DNA of 64,000 nucleotides from Luteibacter jiangsuensis (GCF_011742555.1 NZ_JAAQQR010000003.1:248001-312000); one strand, 5' to 3'; positions 17,818-26,881 are shown, numbered from the stretch's first letter. A program made the numbers and translations. The notes: generated by a model not told the origin, from the letters alone.

Positions 17818-19431
17818 TCACCATGGCAGCAAGCGCCAGCCCTCCGGCGTCGGCGACAGCCGGTCCGTGAGGGCAAGCCGGTCGAGGAACGCCTCGTCGT
17901 GCGATACGACGACGAGTGCACCCTCGTACTGCATCAGCATCGCCTCCAGGGCTTCCAGCGAAGCGATGTCCAGGTGGTTGCCCGGTTCGTCGAGCAGCAG
18001 CAGCTCGGGCGGCGGCTCCGCCACCAGCGCCTGGGCAAGGGCCGCTTTCAGGCGCTCGCCACCGCTGAGCGAGCCCGTCGGTATACCGATCTTCCGCGCG
18101 TCCAGGCCGAGCAAGGCAAGGCGCAGACGCAAGGTGTCCTCGGCGACCGAAGGCGCGGCCTCGCGCATCTGCACGATGAGTGGACGTGCCGGGTCCAGCG
18201 TGGCAAGGCGCTGATCGAGCCAGGCGACGCGCACGGGCACGTCGATGCTTCCGGACAGGGGCGCGATCCGCCCTGCGAGCACATGCAGAAGCGTGGACTT
18301 GCCGCTGCCGTTTCGACCCGTGATTCCGACGCGCTGGTTTCCCCTGAGCACCACATCGATGGTTCGCGCACCGCCACGCACGTGGGGGAGCACCACGTCC
18401 TGGAGCACCGCGACACGCCTGCGGGCAACCCGAGCGGTGCCGGGTACCAGCAGCGCGGGTGCCACGTCCTCGTTCACGCGGCGTGCCGCGTCAGCCACCT
18501 TCGCCGCAAGGGCTTCGCGAGTCGCTTCCCGCTGCTGCTCCAGCTTGCCGGCGGTCGCTTCGCTGCGGCTCTGCCTTCCACCGAGCATGATGCGCGGCAG
18601 GTTGGCGTCGCCGGCGTCGCGCCTGCCACGCGACTGTCGCCGCACCTGCCTTTCCTGTTGTTCGCGCATCGCCTGTTCGGCCCGTTTCCGTTCGAGCTTG
18701 CTCGCATCCAGCGAGCGCTGCGCAGCGTCCCGTTCCTGGGCGCTGGTTTCCGCATAGAACGCGTAACCGCCACCGTAGCTGCGCAACCCCTGTGGCGATA
18801 GTTCGACGATGCGCGCCATGTCGCCGAGCAATTCGCGATCGTGACTCACGACCAGCAACCCTCCGGTCCATGTGCGAAGCCAGTTGCGCAGTTCGCTTCG
18901 CGCCTCGCGGTCGAGGTGGTTGCTGGGCTCGTCGAGGATCAGGTAGTCGGCGCCGCACAGACGCGCGCCGAGCAGGCCGACACGCATGGCTTCGCCACCG
19001 CTCAGCGCGCTCGTACGCGCGTCGGGAGTGAGATGACCAAGCCCCTCGGCCTGCAATGCATCGAGCAGGCGCTCGCGCATGTCCCAACGCTCGTCCACCG
19101 CGTCGAAGTCGCGCTGATCGCTGCTTCCCGCTTCGATGCGTGCCAGCGCGGCGATGGCTTCGCCTACGCCGGCAAGCTCGGCCACCGAACTTGCACTGTC
19201 GTCGGCGGCACGTTGCGCGAGGTAATACGTGGTGGCGGCCCGCCCGATCCTGCCGCGCGCGGGCGCCTCGTGTCCGGCCAGCATGCGGGCAAGCGTGCTC
19301 TTGCCCACGCCGTTACGGCCGACGAGGCCCGTCGGGCGATCGTCGAACGATTCGTGGAGATCGGAGAAGAGCGTCCGGCCGTCCGGCAGGACAGAGGCGA
19401 CGCCGTCCAGCGTCAGAAAGGTATTCGCCAT
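17818..19431 (-). CDS. ABC-F family ATPase (ribosome-associated type)
   Basis: A 537-residue soluble protein with two ABC ATPase domains and no membrane segment. Domain 1 has GRNGVGKST, LSGGEAMR and LILDEPSNHLD. A charged helical linker (about 225-320), rich in Arg and Gln, follows. Domain 2 has GRNGSGKST, LSGGERLK and LLLDEPGNHLD. ABC-F proteins such as Uup, EttA or antibiotic-resistance factors act on the ribosome rather than in transport; which subgroup this is cannot be decided by eye. The ATG at 19431 follows a GGAAAA ribosome-site-like stretch. It is downstream of, and in the same direction as, the hybrid kinase gene, with a gap of about 120 bp. Confidence 0.9.
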   Translation of the reverse strand: MANTFLTLDGVASVLPDGRTLFSDLHESFDDRPTGLVGRNGVGKSTLARMLAGHEAPARGRIGRAATTYYLAQRAADDSASSVAELAGVGEAIAALARIEAGSSDQRDFDAVDERWDMRERLLDALQAEGLGHLTPDARTSALSGGEAMRVGLLGARLCGADYLILDEPSNHLDREARSELRNWLRTWTGGLLVVSHDRELLGDMARIVELSPQGLRSYGGGYAFYAETSAQERDAAQRSLDASKLERKRAEQAMREQQERQVRRQSRGRRDAGDANLPRIMLGGRQSRSEATAGKLEQQREATREALAAKVADAARRVNEDVAPALLVPGTARVARRRVAVLQDVVLPHVRGGARTIDVVLRGNQRVGITGRNGSGKSTLLHVLAGRIAPLSGSIDVPVRVAWLDQRLATLDPARPLIVQMREAAPSVAEDTLRLRLALLGLDARKIGIPTGSLSGGERLKAALAQALVAEPPPELLLLDEPGNHLDIASLEALEAMLMQYEGALVVVSHDEAFLDRLALTDRLSPTPEGWRLLPW

Positions 19432-19553
19432 GCGTTTTTTCCAGTCATGCCACACGTTCTCCCGAGGGGGAGAGTTCGTTGTCGGCCCGAAGATCGGGCG
19501 GGCATTACTGGCGCATCGGACGAATACCTCGTTGGATGATCTACGAAATCATA

Positions 19554-21290
19554 CTACGGCATCACCTGCTCCACCATGCTCGCCAGCGCCGCCTGGGAAT
19601 AGGGCTTCGCAAGGCGCGGGAGGTCGATCTGCGGTCCCGCGGGCAGATCGGCATAGCCGGTGGCAAGCACGATGGGGAGCGTGGGATACCGTTCGCGCAG
19701 CCGGATGGCGAGTTGCGTGCCGGTCATCTGCGGCATGGCGTGGTCGGTGATCACCAGGTCGACCGCGGCTTCCTCGATCAGGTTCAGCGCCTCCGCGCCG
19801 GAGCGCGCCGCGATCACGGCGTAGCCTAAGTCTTCCAGCATCTCCACTGTGGTCGCGCGCACCAGCTCGTCGTCGTCGACGGTAAGGATGCGCAGGGTCC
19901 GCGTCGTGGGAATGCGGCAGAAGGACGGCGCGGTGGCCGGCGCAGCGGGTGCGGCGGCCTGGAGCGCAGGGGCGGCCGGAAGCCAGATTTCCGCCGTGGT
20001 GCCTTCGTCCTTCTTGCTGCGCATCACCAATGCGCCGCCGAGCTGTTCGGCGAGGCCGTGCACCATCGACAGGCCCAGACCGGTGCCCTTGCCCACGCCC
20101 TTCGTCGTGAAGAATGGCTCGATCGCGCGATTCAACGTGGCTTCGTCCATGCCCGAACCCGAGTCCGACAACGACAGGCGCACGTAGTGCCCGGGGCGCA
20201 CGGGTCCGTCCGTGTTGCGGACCCACTTCTCCGCGGTGGAAATGACGATCGTGCCGGCGCCGTCCATCGCATCGCGCGCGTTCACGGCCAGATTGAGCAG
20301 TGCCGATTCCAACTGGTTGGCATCGGCCTCCACGGGAGGAACGTCGGGGGCGAAGCGCGTTTCGACCACGATCGTGCCGCCGAGCGAGCGCTGCATCAGC
20401 TCCTTCATGCCCTCCACGAGCGCGCGCAGGTCCACTCGCTCGGCCTTCAGTTCCTGCTTGCGTGCATAGGCGAGCATGCGCCGCGTCAGCGTGCTGCCGC
20501 GCTGTGCCCCGGCCATCGCGTTGTCCAGCAGGCGAAGCAGCATCGGGTCCTGCGGCATGCGTTCGCGCAGCAGTTCCAGGCTGCCGTGCACGGCCATCAG
20601 CAGGTTGTTGAAGTCGTGCGCGATGCCGCCGGTGAGGTTGCCCAGTGCCTCCATCTTCTGCACCTGCATCAGCGCCTGTTCGGCCTTGCGGATGTTTTCC
20701 TCGCTGCGCTCCAGGGCGGCGGTGCGCTCCGCCACCTTCGCCTCCAGTTCTTCGCGGAAGCGCCGCTCGCTTTCGCGGACCTCCGCTTCGGCCAGCACGC
20801 GCTGGGTGGTCTCCACGACGATGGCGATGACGCCGGCCGGCGTGCCGTCCTCGCCCAGCACGGGCGAATAGTCGAGGTTCATCCAGACCGGTTCGGGTGC
20901 GCCGTGCCGGACCAGGGTCAGTTCCTGGTCCTTGTACGCCAGAGTTCCGCCGGCCAGGCCCACCCGCATCACGTTGTCGTTGAAGTCGGCGACCTCGGCC
21001 CAGCCCTTGCGGACTTCCGAGCCGAGCAGCGACGGGTGGCGGCTGCCGGCGAAGACGGAGTAGGCATCGTTGTAGATCATGATCCCCTTCTCGCCCCACA
21101 GCAGCACCAACGGCACAGGCGAAAGCAGCAGCAGCGCGGTAATGGAGCGCAGGCTCTGCGGCCAGGTTTCGATCGGCCCGAGCCCGGCAGCGTTCCAGTC
21201 GAACGCCCGGATCAGCGCCCCCGCCTCGCCACAGCCGTCGAGCCAGGCCAGGTCGCGGTTATCGGGCGGGGAGTTGCTGGGGGGCGTCAT
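19554..21290 (-). CDS. Hybrid sensor histidine kinase with C-terminal receiver
   Basis: A 578-residue soluble kinase with no membrane span. A PAS-like sensor region (about 25-165, with LLWGEKGIMIYNDAYSVF) leads through a short coiled coil (about 165-215) to a HisKA domain with phospho-acceptor His225 (GGIAHDFNNLL), then an HATPase domain (LNLAVNARDAMDG, GLGLSMVHGL) and a C-terminal receiver with VDDDE, LVITDHAMPQMTG and LAKPYS. The HDFNN type is common in kinases without a dedicated partner. Signal and output are unknown and no response regulator gene is adjacent. I chose the Met at 21290; more in-frame codons upstream look non-coding. Confidence 0.9.
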   Translation of the reverse strand: MTPPSNSPPDNRDLAWLDGCGEAGALIRAFDWNAAGLGPIETWPQSLRSITALLLLSPVPLVLLWGEKGIMIYNDAYSVFAGSRHPSLLGSEVRKGWAEVADFNDNVMRVGLAGGTLAYKDQELTLVRHGAPEPVWMNLDYSPVLGEDGTPAGVIAIVVETTQRVLAEAEVRESERRFREELEAKVAERTAALERSEENIRKAEQALMQVQKMEALGNLTGGIAHDFNNLLMAVHGSLELLRERMPQDPMLLRLLDNAMAGAQRGSTLTRRMLAYARKQELKAERVDLRALVEGMKELMQRSLGGTIVVETRFAPDVPPVEADANQLESALLNLAVNARDAMDGAGTIVISTAEKWVRNTDGPVRPGHYVRLSLSDSGSGMDEATLNRAIEPFFTTKGVGKGTGLGLSMVHGLAEQLGGALVMRSKKDEGTTAEIWLPAAPALQAAAPAAPATAPSFCRIPTTRTLRILTVDDDELVRATTVEMLEDLGYAVIAARSGAEALNLIEEAAVDLVITDHAMPQMTGTQLAIRLRERYPTLPIVLATGYADLPAGPQIDLPRLAKPYSQAALASMVEQVMP

Positions 21291-21371
21291 CGGGTCGATC
21301 CGTGCGAGTGGATGGCCGATGGAGTTTAGCCAAGGCAGATGTGACGAGGACCGCAACGCCTGGTGTGTCCG

Positions 21372-22247
21372 TTAAGGATGCTTCGACACCCGGCTGCGGG
21401 CTTCGTCGAGCACGCGACAGAGCGTGGTCACACCCGACAGTATCGAGGGGGAGGGCAGGGCCAGGGTCGGCGCGTCGAGGGAAAGCACGTTGCCGTTCCG
21501 CGCGGCCGGGAGGAAGCCCGTGCGCTTCCAATCGTCCAGGGCGCCGCCGTCGCCGCCGCCGAGGATGACGTCGGGGCGGCGGGCGATCACGGCCTCGCGC
21601 CCGACGGTGGGCGCGGCCTGGGTGAGGTCGGCGAAGATGTTGTCGCCGCCGCAGAGATCCAATGCGTCGTCGATGATCTGGGCGTGTCCGACGGTCATCA
21701 GGGGGCGGTCCCACACCTGATAGAAGACCCGCAGCCGCCGCTTCCCGGCGTAGGCGGTACGCAGGGTTTTCAGGGACGACTCGAAGGCGCGGGCGCGCCG
21801 TTCCGCCGTGTCTTCCGTTCCCGCCAGCACGCCGAAGCGCCGTACCGCGGAAGGAATGTCGGCGAGTCGTGTCGTTTCCGCATAGAACACGGGCAGGCCC
21901 AGGCGAACGAGCTTGTCGACCTGCGCGGCGGCGTTTCCGCTTTTCCACACGATGACGATGTCGGGCTTCAGGCCCACGATGCGCTCAAGGTCGATCATCG
22001 TGGCGTCGCCCACCACCGGCACCTTTTTCGCTTCCGCCGGGTATTCCGTGAACCGCGAGGTGCCCAGCACGTAGTTTCCCGCGCCAGCGGCGAACAGCGT
22101 GTCGGTGATGTTGGGAGCGAGGCTGACGATGCGCCGCGCGGGTGCGGGCAGCACGACGGTTCGCCCCGCGTCGTCGACCACGCTGACGGAGGCCACGGCC
22201 GGTGTGCAGGCAACGAGCAGGGCAAGGCAGGCGAGCAGGCGTTTCAC
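21372..22247 (-). CDS. btuF: BtuF-like periplasmic cobalamin-binding protein
   Basis: A 291-residue periplasmic binding protein with a cleaved signal peptide (VKRLLACLALLVACTPAVAS). It has the family pattern RIVSLAPNITDTLFAAGAG, the Tyr-Pro pair in RFTEYPAEA, ERIVGLKPDIVIVWKSGN and QVDKL, which follow E. coli BtuF closely. It should deliver vitamin B12 to the adjacent permease. The GTG at 22247 overlaps the btuD stop (GTGA), so translation is coupled. A related haem or ferric-siderophore role is possible but fits the motifs less well. No btuB receptor and no cobalamin-riboswitch motif is seen nearby. Confidence 0.85.
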   Translation of the reverse strand: MKRLLACLALLVACTPAVASVSVVDDAGRTVVLPAPARRIVSLAPNITDTLFAAGAGNYVLGTSRFTEYPAEAKKVPVVGDATMIDLERIVGLKPDIVIVWKSGNAAAQVDKLVRLGLPVFYAETTRLADIPSAVRRFGVLAGTEDTAERRARAFESSLKTLRTAYAGKRRLRVFYQVWDRPLMTVGHAQIIDDALDLCGGDNIFADLTQAAPTVGREAVIARRPDVILGGGDGGALDDWKRTGFLPAARNGNVLSLDAPTLALPSPSILSGVTTLCRVLDEARSRVSKHP

Positions 22248-23032
22248 GTGGAGGTTCCATGCAGCCGCGCGGCGCGAAAGAAGGGCTCGTTGCCGAGCAG
22301 CACGCCATGGATGGGATGGTGGAAGGCAGCGGTCAGATGCTCGCTGGTTATCACATCGTCCTTCAACCCCGCCAACGCACCGCCCTTGCCGTCGAGCAGC
22401 ACGGCGTGCGTCGCATGCTGGAAGGCGAGGTTGATGTCGTGCACGGTGTAGACCACCGCTTTGCCGTGCACGGACGCCGCGCGCATCAGTTCGTGCAGCG
22501 TCTTCATCTGGTGGTGAAGGTCCAATGACGACAGCGGCTCGTCGAGGAGCAACACGTCCACATCCTGCGTGAACAGCGTGGCGATGTTCACGCGCTGGCG
22601 TTCGCCTCCCGACAGGGTGGTCACGTCGCGATCCGCCAGGGATTCCAGTTCGAAGGTGTGCAAGGCGTGTTCCGCCGGGCCGGTGTCGCGCTCTCCCCAA
22701 GCCCAGAACGGCAGGCTGGGATGACGTGCCGACATCACGGCTTCCATCACGGTGAGGCTGAACGCGTCCACGATCGTTTGCGGCAGGAAGCCACGCCGAC
22801 GCGCGAGTTCGATGGGGCGATAGCCGGCGACGTCGCGGCCGCCCAGCAGCACGCGCCCGCCGTCGGCCGCACGCAAACCGGCCAGCGTGCGCAGGAGTGT
22901 GGATTTGCCCGCGCCGTTGGGGCCCAGCACGCACCACACCTGCCCCGGCGCCACACGCATATCCAGCGCCCGGATGAGCGTGCGGCCGCGCATCGACAGC
23001 GCGAGCGAGTCGGCGACGAGATCGAGGCTCAT
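22244..23032 (-). CDS. btuD: BtuD-like ABC transporter ATPase
   Basis: A 262-residue cytoplasmic ATPase of the iron/B12 importer type. It has Walker A GPNGAGKST, the Q-loop GFLPQT, the signature LSGGERQRVNIA, Walker B VLLLDEPLSSLD and the switch His in VYTVHDIN. It energises import through the BtuC-like permease. The start overlaps the btuC stop by 4 bp and the stop overlaps the btuF start by 4 bp. The cobalamin assignment rests on the BtuF-like neighbour. Confidence 0.87.
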   Translation of the reverse strand: MSLDLVADSLALSMRGRTLIRALDMRVAPGQVWCVLGPNGAGKSTLLRTLAGLRAADGGRVLLGGRDVAGYRPIELARRRGFLPQTIVDAFSLTVMEAVMSARHPSLPFWAWGERDTGPAEHALHTFELESLADRDVTTLSGGERQRVNIATLFTQDVDVLLLDEPLSSLDLHHQMKTLHELMRAASVHGKAVVYTVHDINLAFQHATHAVLLDGKGGALAGLKDDVITSEHLTAAFHHPIHGVLLGNEPFFRAARLHGTST

Positions 23033-24090
23033 CGCCGCCGTACCAGCAGGAACATGAAGGTCGGGACGCCGATGACGGCCATCACCGCGCCCACAGGCAG
23101 CTGGATGGGGTCGGCCACGACGCGCGAGATGGTGTCGGCAACGGTGACCACGATGCCGCCGCCGATGGCGCAGGCGGGCAGAAGCACGCGCTGGTCGTTG
23201 CCGACGAGGCGTCGCAGTGCGTGCGGCACCACCAGGCCGACGAAGCCCACCGTCCCCGCCGTGGTCACGGCGACGGCGGTAGCGAGGGAAGCGACAACGA
23301 AGATGGCGGACTTGACGACATTCGGACGCACACCGAGTGCGCTGGCCGATTCTTCGCCGCGCATCAGCAGGTTCAGCTGGCGGCCGAGCGGCGCGACGAA
23401 GAGTACGCATGCCAGCAGCATGACCACGGGCAGCCACGCATGCGCCACGCCGCTCAAGTCGCCCATCATCCAGAAAAGCATGCCGCGCAGGTTCCTGTCG
23501 GGCGCGAGCACCAGCATCATGCTGACGATAGCGCCGAAACCTGAGGCGAGCATCACGCCGATCAGGATGAGGTCGGTGGAATCCTCGCGTTGCGCCGCGC
23601 GGGCGCGAGCGAGCAGGTCGCGATGGGCGAGCACGAACACGGTGACGCACGCGAGCAGCGCGCCGGCCGCGGCGCCCATGGCGGTGATCGCCGCTCCCGC
23701 TCCGGCCAGCATGGCGGCCAGCGCGCCGACGGCGGCACCGCCGGACAGGCCGAGCGTATAAGGGTCGGCGAGCGGATTACGCACGAGGATCTGCATGAGG
23801 CACCCGGACACCGCCAGCAGGCCACCCACGCCATAGGCCGCGACGGCGCGCGGCACGCGCAGCTCCCACACGATGGCGTGCATGGCGGTATCCGCGGGCG
23901 ACACCAGCGCCTGCCAGGACGCGGCGATGCTGGAATCGGCACCGCCCAGAAGCACAGAACCCAACAGCACTCCCAGGCCGCACGCAAGCATCACGGCCCA
24001 CAGGCGAAGGGCCGAGGCGAAGGTGGTCGTGCGGGGTAGCGCCGGCTCGCGACGGGCGGCTGCCAGGTCCGGGTGGTGTCGTCGATGCAT
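23029..24090 (-). CDS. btuC: BtuC-like FecCD-family permease
   Basis: A 353-residue inner-membrane permease of the FecCD family with about ten hydrophobic helices. Family landmarks are RVPRAVAAYGVGGLLAVSG, RNPLADPYTLGLSGGAAVGA and the late VGLVVPHALRRLVGNDQR, then IQLPVGAVMAVIGVPTF. It forms the translocation path for the btuCDF importer. It is the first gene of the operon, and its start lies 63 bp from the divergent aldo/keto reductase start. The first 25 residues are polar and Arg/His-rich; a start further in is possible. Confidence 0.88.
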   Translation of the reverse strand: MHRRHHPDLAAARREPALPRTTTFASALRLWAVMLACGLGVLLGSVLLGGADSSIAASWQALVSPADTAMHAIVWELRVPRAVAAYGVGGLLAVSGCLMQILVRNPLADPYTLGLSGGAAVGALAAMLAGAGAAITAMGAAAGALLACVTVFVLAHRDLLARARAAQREDSTDLILIGVMLASGFGAIVSMMLVLAPDRNLRGMLFWMMGDLSGVAHAWLPVVMLLACVLFVAPLGRQLNLLMRGEESASALGVRPNVVKSAIFVVASLATAVAVTTAGTVGFVGLVVPHALRRLVGNDQRVLLPACAIGGGIVVTVADTISRVVADPIQLPVGAVMAVIGVPTFMFLLVRRR

Positions 24091-24153
24091 GCCTCGGGAA
24101 GCGTAACATGAGGGGCTTCATCCGGCCGTCCCCACATCCCAGCGGAGCCCCCC

Positions 24154-25185
24154 ATGACCTACCAGGCAGCCTCGGATCGTTACGACAACCTCATGCCCTA
24201 TCGCCGCTGCGGACGCAGCGGCATCGACCTTCCCGCCATCTCGCTCGGCCTGTGGCAGAACTTCGGCGGTGCCGACGTGTTCGAGACGGGCCGCGCCATC
24301 CTGCGCCGCGCCTTCGACCGGGGCGTGACCCATTTCGACCTCGCGAACAATTACGGCCCGCCGTATGGCTCGGCGGAAGAGAACTTCGGCCGGGTGATGG
24401 CGAGCGACTTCGCGCCCTACCGCGACGAGTTGATCATCTCCACGAAAGCCGGCTGGGACATGTGGCCGGGCCCCTATGGCGGCATCGGCGGCAGCCGCAA
24501 GTACCTCATCGCCAGCCTGGACCAGTCGCTGAAGCGCATGGGCCTCGACTACGTCGACATCTTCTATTCCCATCGCGTGGATCCCACGACGCCACTCGAG
24601 GAAACGATGGGCGCGCTTGCGCACCTGCACCGGCAGGGCAAGGCGCTGTACGTGGGTATTTCCAGCTACTCCCCGGAACTGACCCGGCAGGCAGCGGCCA
24701 TCCTCGCCGACGAGCGTGTGCCGCTGTTCATCCACCAGCCGAACTACTCCATGTTCAACCGCTGGATCGAGGACGGCCTCCTCGACACGCTGGAAAGCCT
24801 CGGCACCGGTTGCATCGCGTTCTCGCCGCTGGCGCAGGGTCTGCTCACGTCGAAATACCTCGGCGGCATCCCGGCCGACGCTCGCGTGACCCGCGAGGGT
24901 TCGCTCGGCAAGACGCAGTTGAACGAGACGAACCTCGCGCGCGTCCGCGCCCTGAACGCCATTGCGGAGCGCCGCGGCCAGACGCTCGCGCAGATGGCCA
25001 TCGCGTGGGTGCTTCGCGATCCGCGCGTCACCTCGGCGCTCATCGGCGCCCGCACGGTCGCCCAGCTCGACGATTCCCTGGGCGCCCTGCGCGGGCTGGC
25101 CTTCTCGACAGAGGAACTGGCCGAGATCGATCGCTACGCGAGCGACGGCGGAACGGATCTCTGGAAGGTATCGGCGGAGCTCTGA
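24154..25185 (+). CDS. Aldo/keto reductase, YghZ/GAP-reductase type
   Basis: A 343-residue NADPH-dependent reductase of the subfamily of E. coli YghZ (L-glyceraldehyde-3-phosphate reductase) and Kv-beta-like proteins. The catalytic tetrad is visible: Asp in THFDLANNYGPPYGSAE, the Tyr in the same segment, Lys in ISTKAGWDMWPGPYGG and His in DIFYSHRVDPTTPLEETM. The C-terminal cofactor region has SALIGARTVAQLDDSLGAL. It probably detoxifies reactive aldehydes. It is followed 7 bp later by the convergent ion-channel gene. Confidence 0.9.
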   Translation: MTYQAASDRYDNLMPYRRCGRSGIDLPAISLGLWQNFGGADVFETGRAILRRAFDRGVTHFDLANNYGPPYGSAEENFGRVMASDFAPYRDELIISTKAGWDMWPGPYGGIGGSRKYLIASLDQSLKRMGLDYVDIFYSHRVDPTTPLEETMGALAHLHRQGKALYVGISSYSPELTRQAAAILADERVPLFIHQPNYSMFNRWIEDGLLDTLESLGTGCIAFSPLAQGLLTSKYLGGIPADARVTREGSLGKTQLNETNLARVRALNAIAERRGQTLAQMAIAWVLRDPRVTSALIGARTVAQLDDSLGALRGLAFSTEELAEIDRYASDGGTDLWKVSAEL

Positions 25186-25192
25186 GCCGCGC

Positions 25193-26056
25193 TTACACGG
25201 AAGTGTCGAGCACGGCACCGCAGCGGCGGCAGAACCTTGCATCCGCTTCGTGCTCGTCGCAATGGCAAACGCCGCAGCGTGCGTGGGTTCTCGCCTCGCG
25301 CATGCCTGCGGCAAGCTCGGCGGCGAAGATGCCCGTGGGTACCGCGATGATGCTGTACCCGACCAGCATGATCACGGACGTGAGCAACTGTCCAAGCACG
25401 GTGTGTGGCGTGATGTCGCCGAATCCCACGGTGGTCATCGTCACGACGGCCCAGTACATGGACGTGGGTATGCTAGTGAAGCCATGTTCCGGCCCCTCGA
25501 TCACATACATCAGGGCACCGAAGATCATGACGAGGGTGAGGATCGCGCACACGAAAACCAGAATCTTGTGCCGGCTGCGCGCCAGCGTGGACACGAGCAA
25601 GTGCGACTCGTCGACATAACGGTTGAGCTTGAGTATGCGGAAGATGCGCAGCATCCGCAGCGCCCGTATCACCAGCAGGTACTGGCTCCCGGCGAACAGC
25701 AGGCTGAGGTACGCCGGAAGCAGGGACAGCAGGTCCACGCAGCCGAAGAAACTCCGCATGTACCTGACCGGCCGGTTCACAACGGCGATGCGCAAGACGT
25801 ATTCCACACTGAACGCCGCCGTGAACAGCCATTCCAGGACGTAGAACGTGCGGGCATAGCCGCCATGAAGCGCAGGCACCGAATCGAGGATCGTCACCAG
25901 CACACTGGCCAGGATGGCGACAATGAGGACGACGTCGAACGCGCGGCCAGGCGCGTCGTCGTGGCCGAAGATGATATGAAACCACCGGGACCGCCAAGGG
26001 GCTCCTTCCGCCGGGCCATAAGGCAGTTCCTCCGTGCTGTGTGACGCTCCGCTCAT
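25193..26056 (-). CDS. Voltage-gated-type potassium channel with C-terminal zinc ribbon
   Basis: A 287-residue channel subunit with six transmembrane helices, a voltage-sensor-like S4 with regularly spaced Arg (IRALRMLRIFRILK, about 130-143) and the K+ selectivity signature TTVGFGD (208-214). After S6 the tail ends in a CxxC…CxxC cluster (Cys261/264 and Cys276/279, plus Cys266), probably a zinc ribbon, which is not general for bacterial Kv channels. The ATG at 26056 has a perfect AGGAGG 12 bases upstream. The reading frame continues upstream without support. Gating in vivo is unknown. Confidence 0.88.
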   Translation of the reverse strand: MSGASHSTEELPYGPAEGAPWRSRWFHIIFGHDDAPGRAFDVVLIVAILASVLVTILDSVPALHGGYARTFYVLEWLFTAAFSVEYVLRIAVVNRPVRYMRSFFGCVDLLSLLPAYLSLLFAGSQYLLVIRALRMLRIFRILKLNRYVDESHLLVSTLARSRHKILVFVCAILTLVMIFGALMYVIEGPEHGFTSIPTSMYWAVVTMTTVGFGDITPHTVLGQLLTSVIMLVGYSIIAVPTGIFAAELAAGMREARTHARCGVCHCDEHEADARFCRRCGAVLDTSV

Positions 26057-26254
26057 ATGCGATCGCTTCCTCCTGGAGGGTGCCACGGCATCATAAGCCA
26101 CGGGCACGGCCCCGGTTCCCCGATACGGAATAGGTGCCTTGATGCGACATGGCGATCACCGGCGCCATGGCTGCCGGCGGGCATTCGTGTTCCGTATCGC
26201 AATTGGTGAGGAGCAGGGTGCGCACGCGCCTGTGGCGACCTTCCGCGCTTGAGT

Positions 26255-26286
26255 CGCCGGGTGCCTGCCTTTGCAGGCATGACGAT
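26255..26286. repeat. Short palindromic repeat (family B), copy 1
   Basis: The core GGTGCCTGCCTTTGCAGGCA forms a hairpin (TGCCTGC…GCAGGCA). It is an inverted relative of the copy at 26464-26494. Similar tracts are widespread REP-type sequences in Xanthomonadales genomes. Confidence 0.65.
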
Positions 26287-26343
26287 ATGGCGGCAAGAAG
26301 ACCGACCCCGATCCCCACGAAATACGAGTACTTCGTGCTCTGT

Positions 26344-26424
26344 GTGGGAGCCGGCTTCGCCGGCGATTCCGCGGCAGCGGGTGAGCTTGCCACGAGCACC
26401 CATCGCCGCTGAAGCGGCTCCCAT
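26344..26424. repeat. 81-bp composite REP element (family A)
   Basis: The unit starts GTGGGAGCCGGCTTCGCCGG, passes through TTCCGCGGCAGCGGG and CTTGCCACGAGCACCC, and ends GCCGCTGAAGCGGCTCCCAT. It has the same length as, and is inverted relative to, the copy at 8921-9001. Both ends form hairpins, and the outer 9 bp are complementary (GTGGGAGCC / GGCTCCCAT, one mismatch). Confidence 0.85.
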
Positions 26425-26463
26425 AAGAGCGCGATGCGACGGTTTCGCAGCGTCCCCACCTAC

Positions 26464-26494
26464 CGTCGTGCCTGCGAAAGCAGGCACCCAGCGC
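26464..26494. repeat. Short palindromic repeat (family B), copy 2
   Basis: The core TCGTGCCTGCGAAAGCAGGC followed by ACCCAGCGCC is an inverted copy of the unit at 26255. The two copies face each other on both sides of the family A element. Confidence 0.65.
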
Positions 26495-26553
26495 CTCGGT
26501 CGGCAAGATGCGAGAGCACACCGTTGGGAGAGTCGAAGCATGAGCCGATGGAG

Positions 26554-26823
26554 TTATCGGTCGCTGCCCCGCACCGGATGCGCGATGCGGTAATGCTCGT
26601 CGGCGTTGAAGAAAACCACGTGATTGGCGTCTGCCACGGCCTGATCGCGGCCGACATGCCGCACGTAGACGCCGCGGTAGGGAAAGACGAGGTACGTCGC
26701 GGCGGCGCATTCCTCCGGTCCGCGGTGCGCGCATCCGCCATGGCAGACCATGTTGCGCACGGACACGCTCGCCGTATCCAGCGAAGCGCTGACAGTCAAC
26801 TCGTTCGTGTCGGCTTGCGGCAT
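26554..26823 (-). pseudogene. N-terminal fragment of an AraC-family regulator
   Basis: The 89-residue frame resembles the cupin-like N-terminus of AraC-type regulators: VCHGGCAHRGPEECAAATYL, then VFPYRGVYVRHVGRDQ and VVFFNADEHYRIAHPV. In full-length relatives (about 270-290 residues) the sequence continues through the cupin into two helix-turn-helix motifs. Here it stops after HPVRGSDR, and none of the frames downstream shows AraC-like sequence; the DNA passes into repeats. I read it as a truncated remnant rather than a working regulator. A functional short cupin protein cannot be excluded. Confidence 0.65.
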
Positions 26824-26881
26824 CGGAGGGCCTCCGCCGCGAGCCTAGCATGTGGGTGTGTGCCGCGCTCCGATACCCGGA

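Larger units (their letters stand above)
26057..26553. other. Gene-free stretch filled with repeat elements
   Basis: About 500 bp between the channel gene and the AraC remnant hold no convincing gene. The middle is a nested repeat cluster: family B hairpins at 26255-26286 and 26464-26494 flank an 81-bp family A element at 26344-26424. The outer parts show only the ribosome site of the channel gene and no recognisable coding remnants. The pattern suggests repeated insertion after the AraC gene was cut. Confidence 0.7.

Noticed and set aside
21372-24153. Cobalamin riboswitch before btuCDF
   Set aside because: The 63-bp spacer to the divergent gene is too short for the aptamer, and no B12-box-like sequence is visible.
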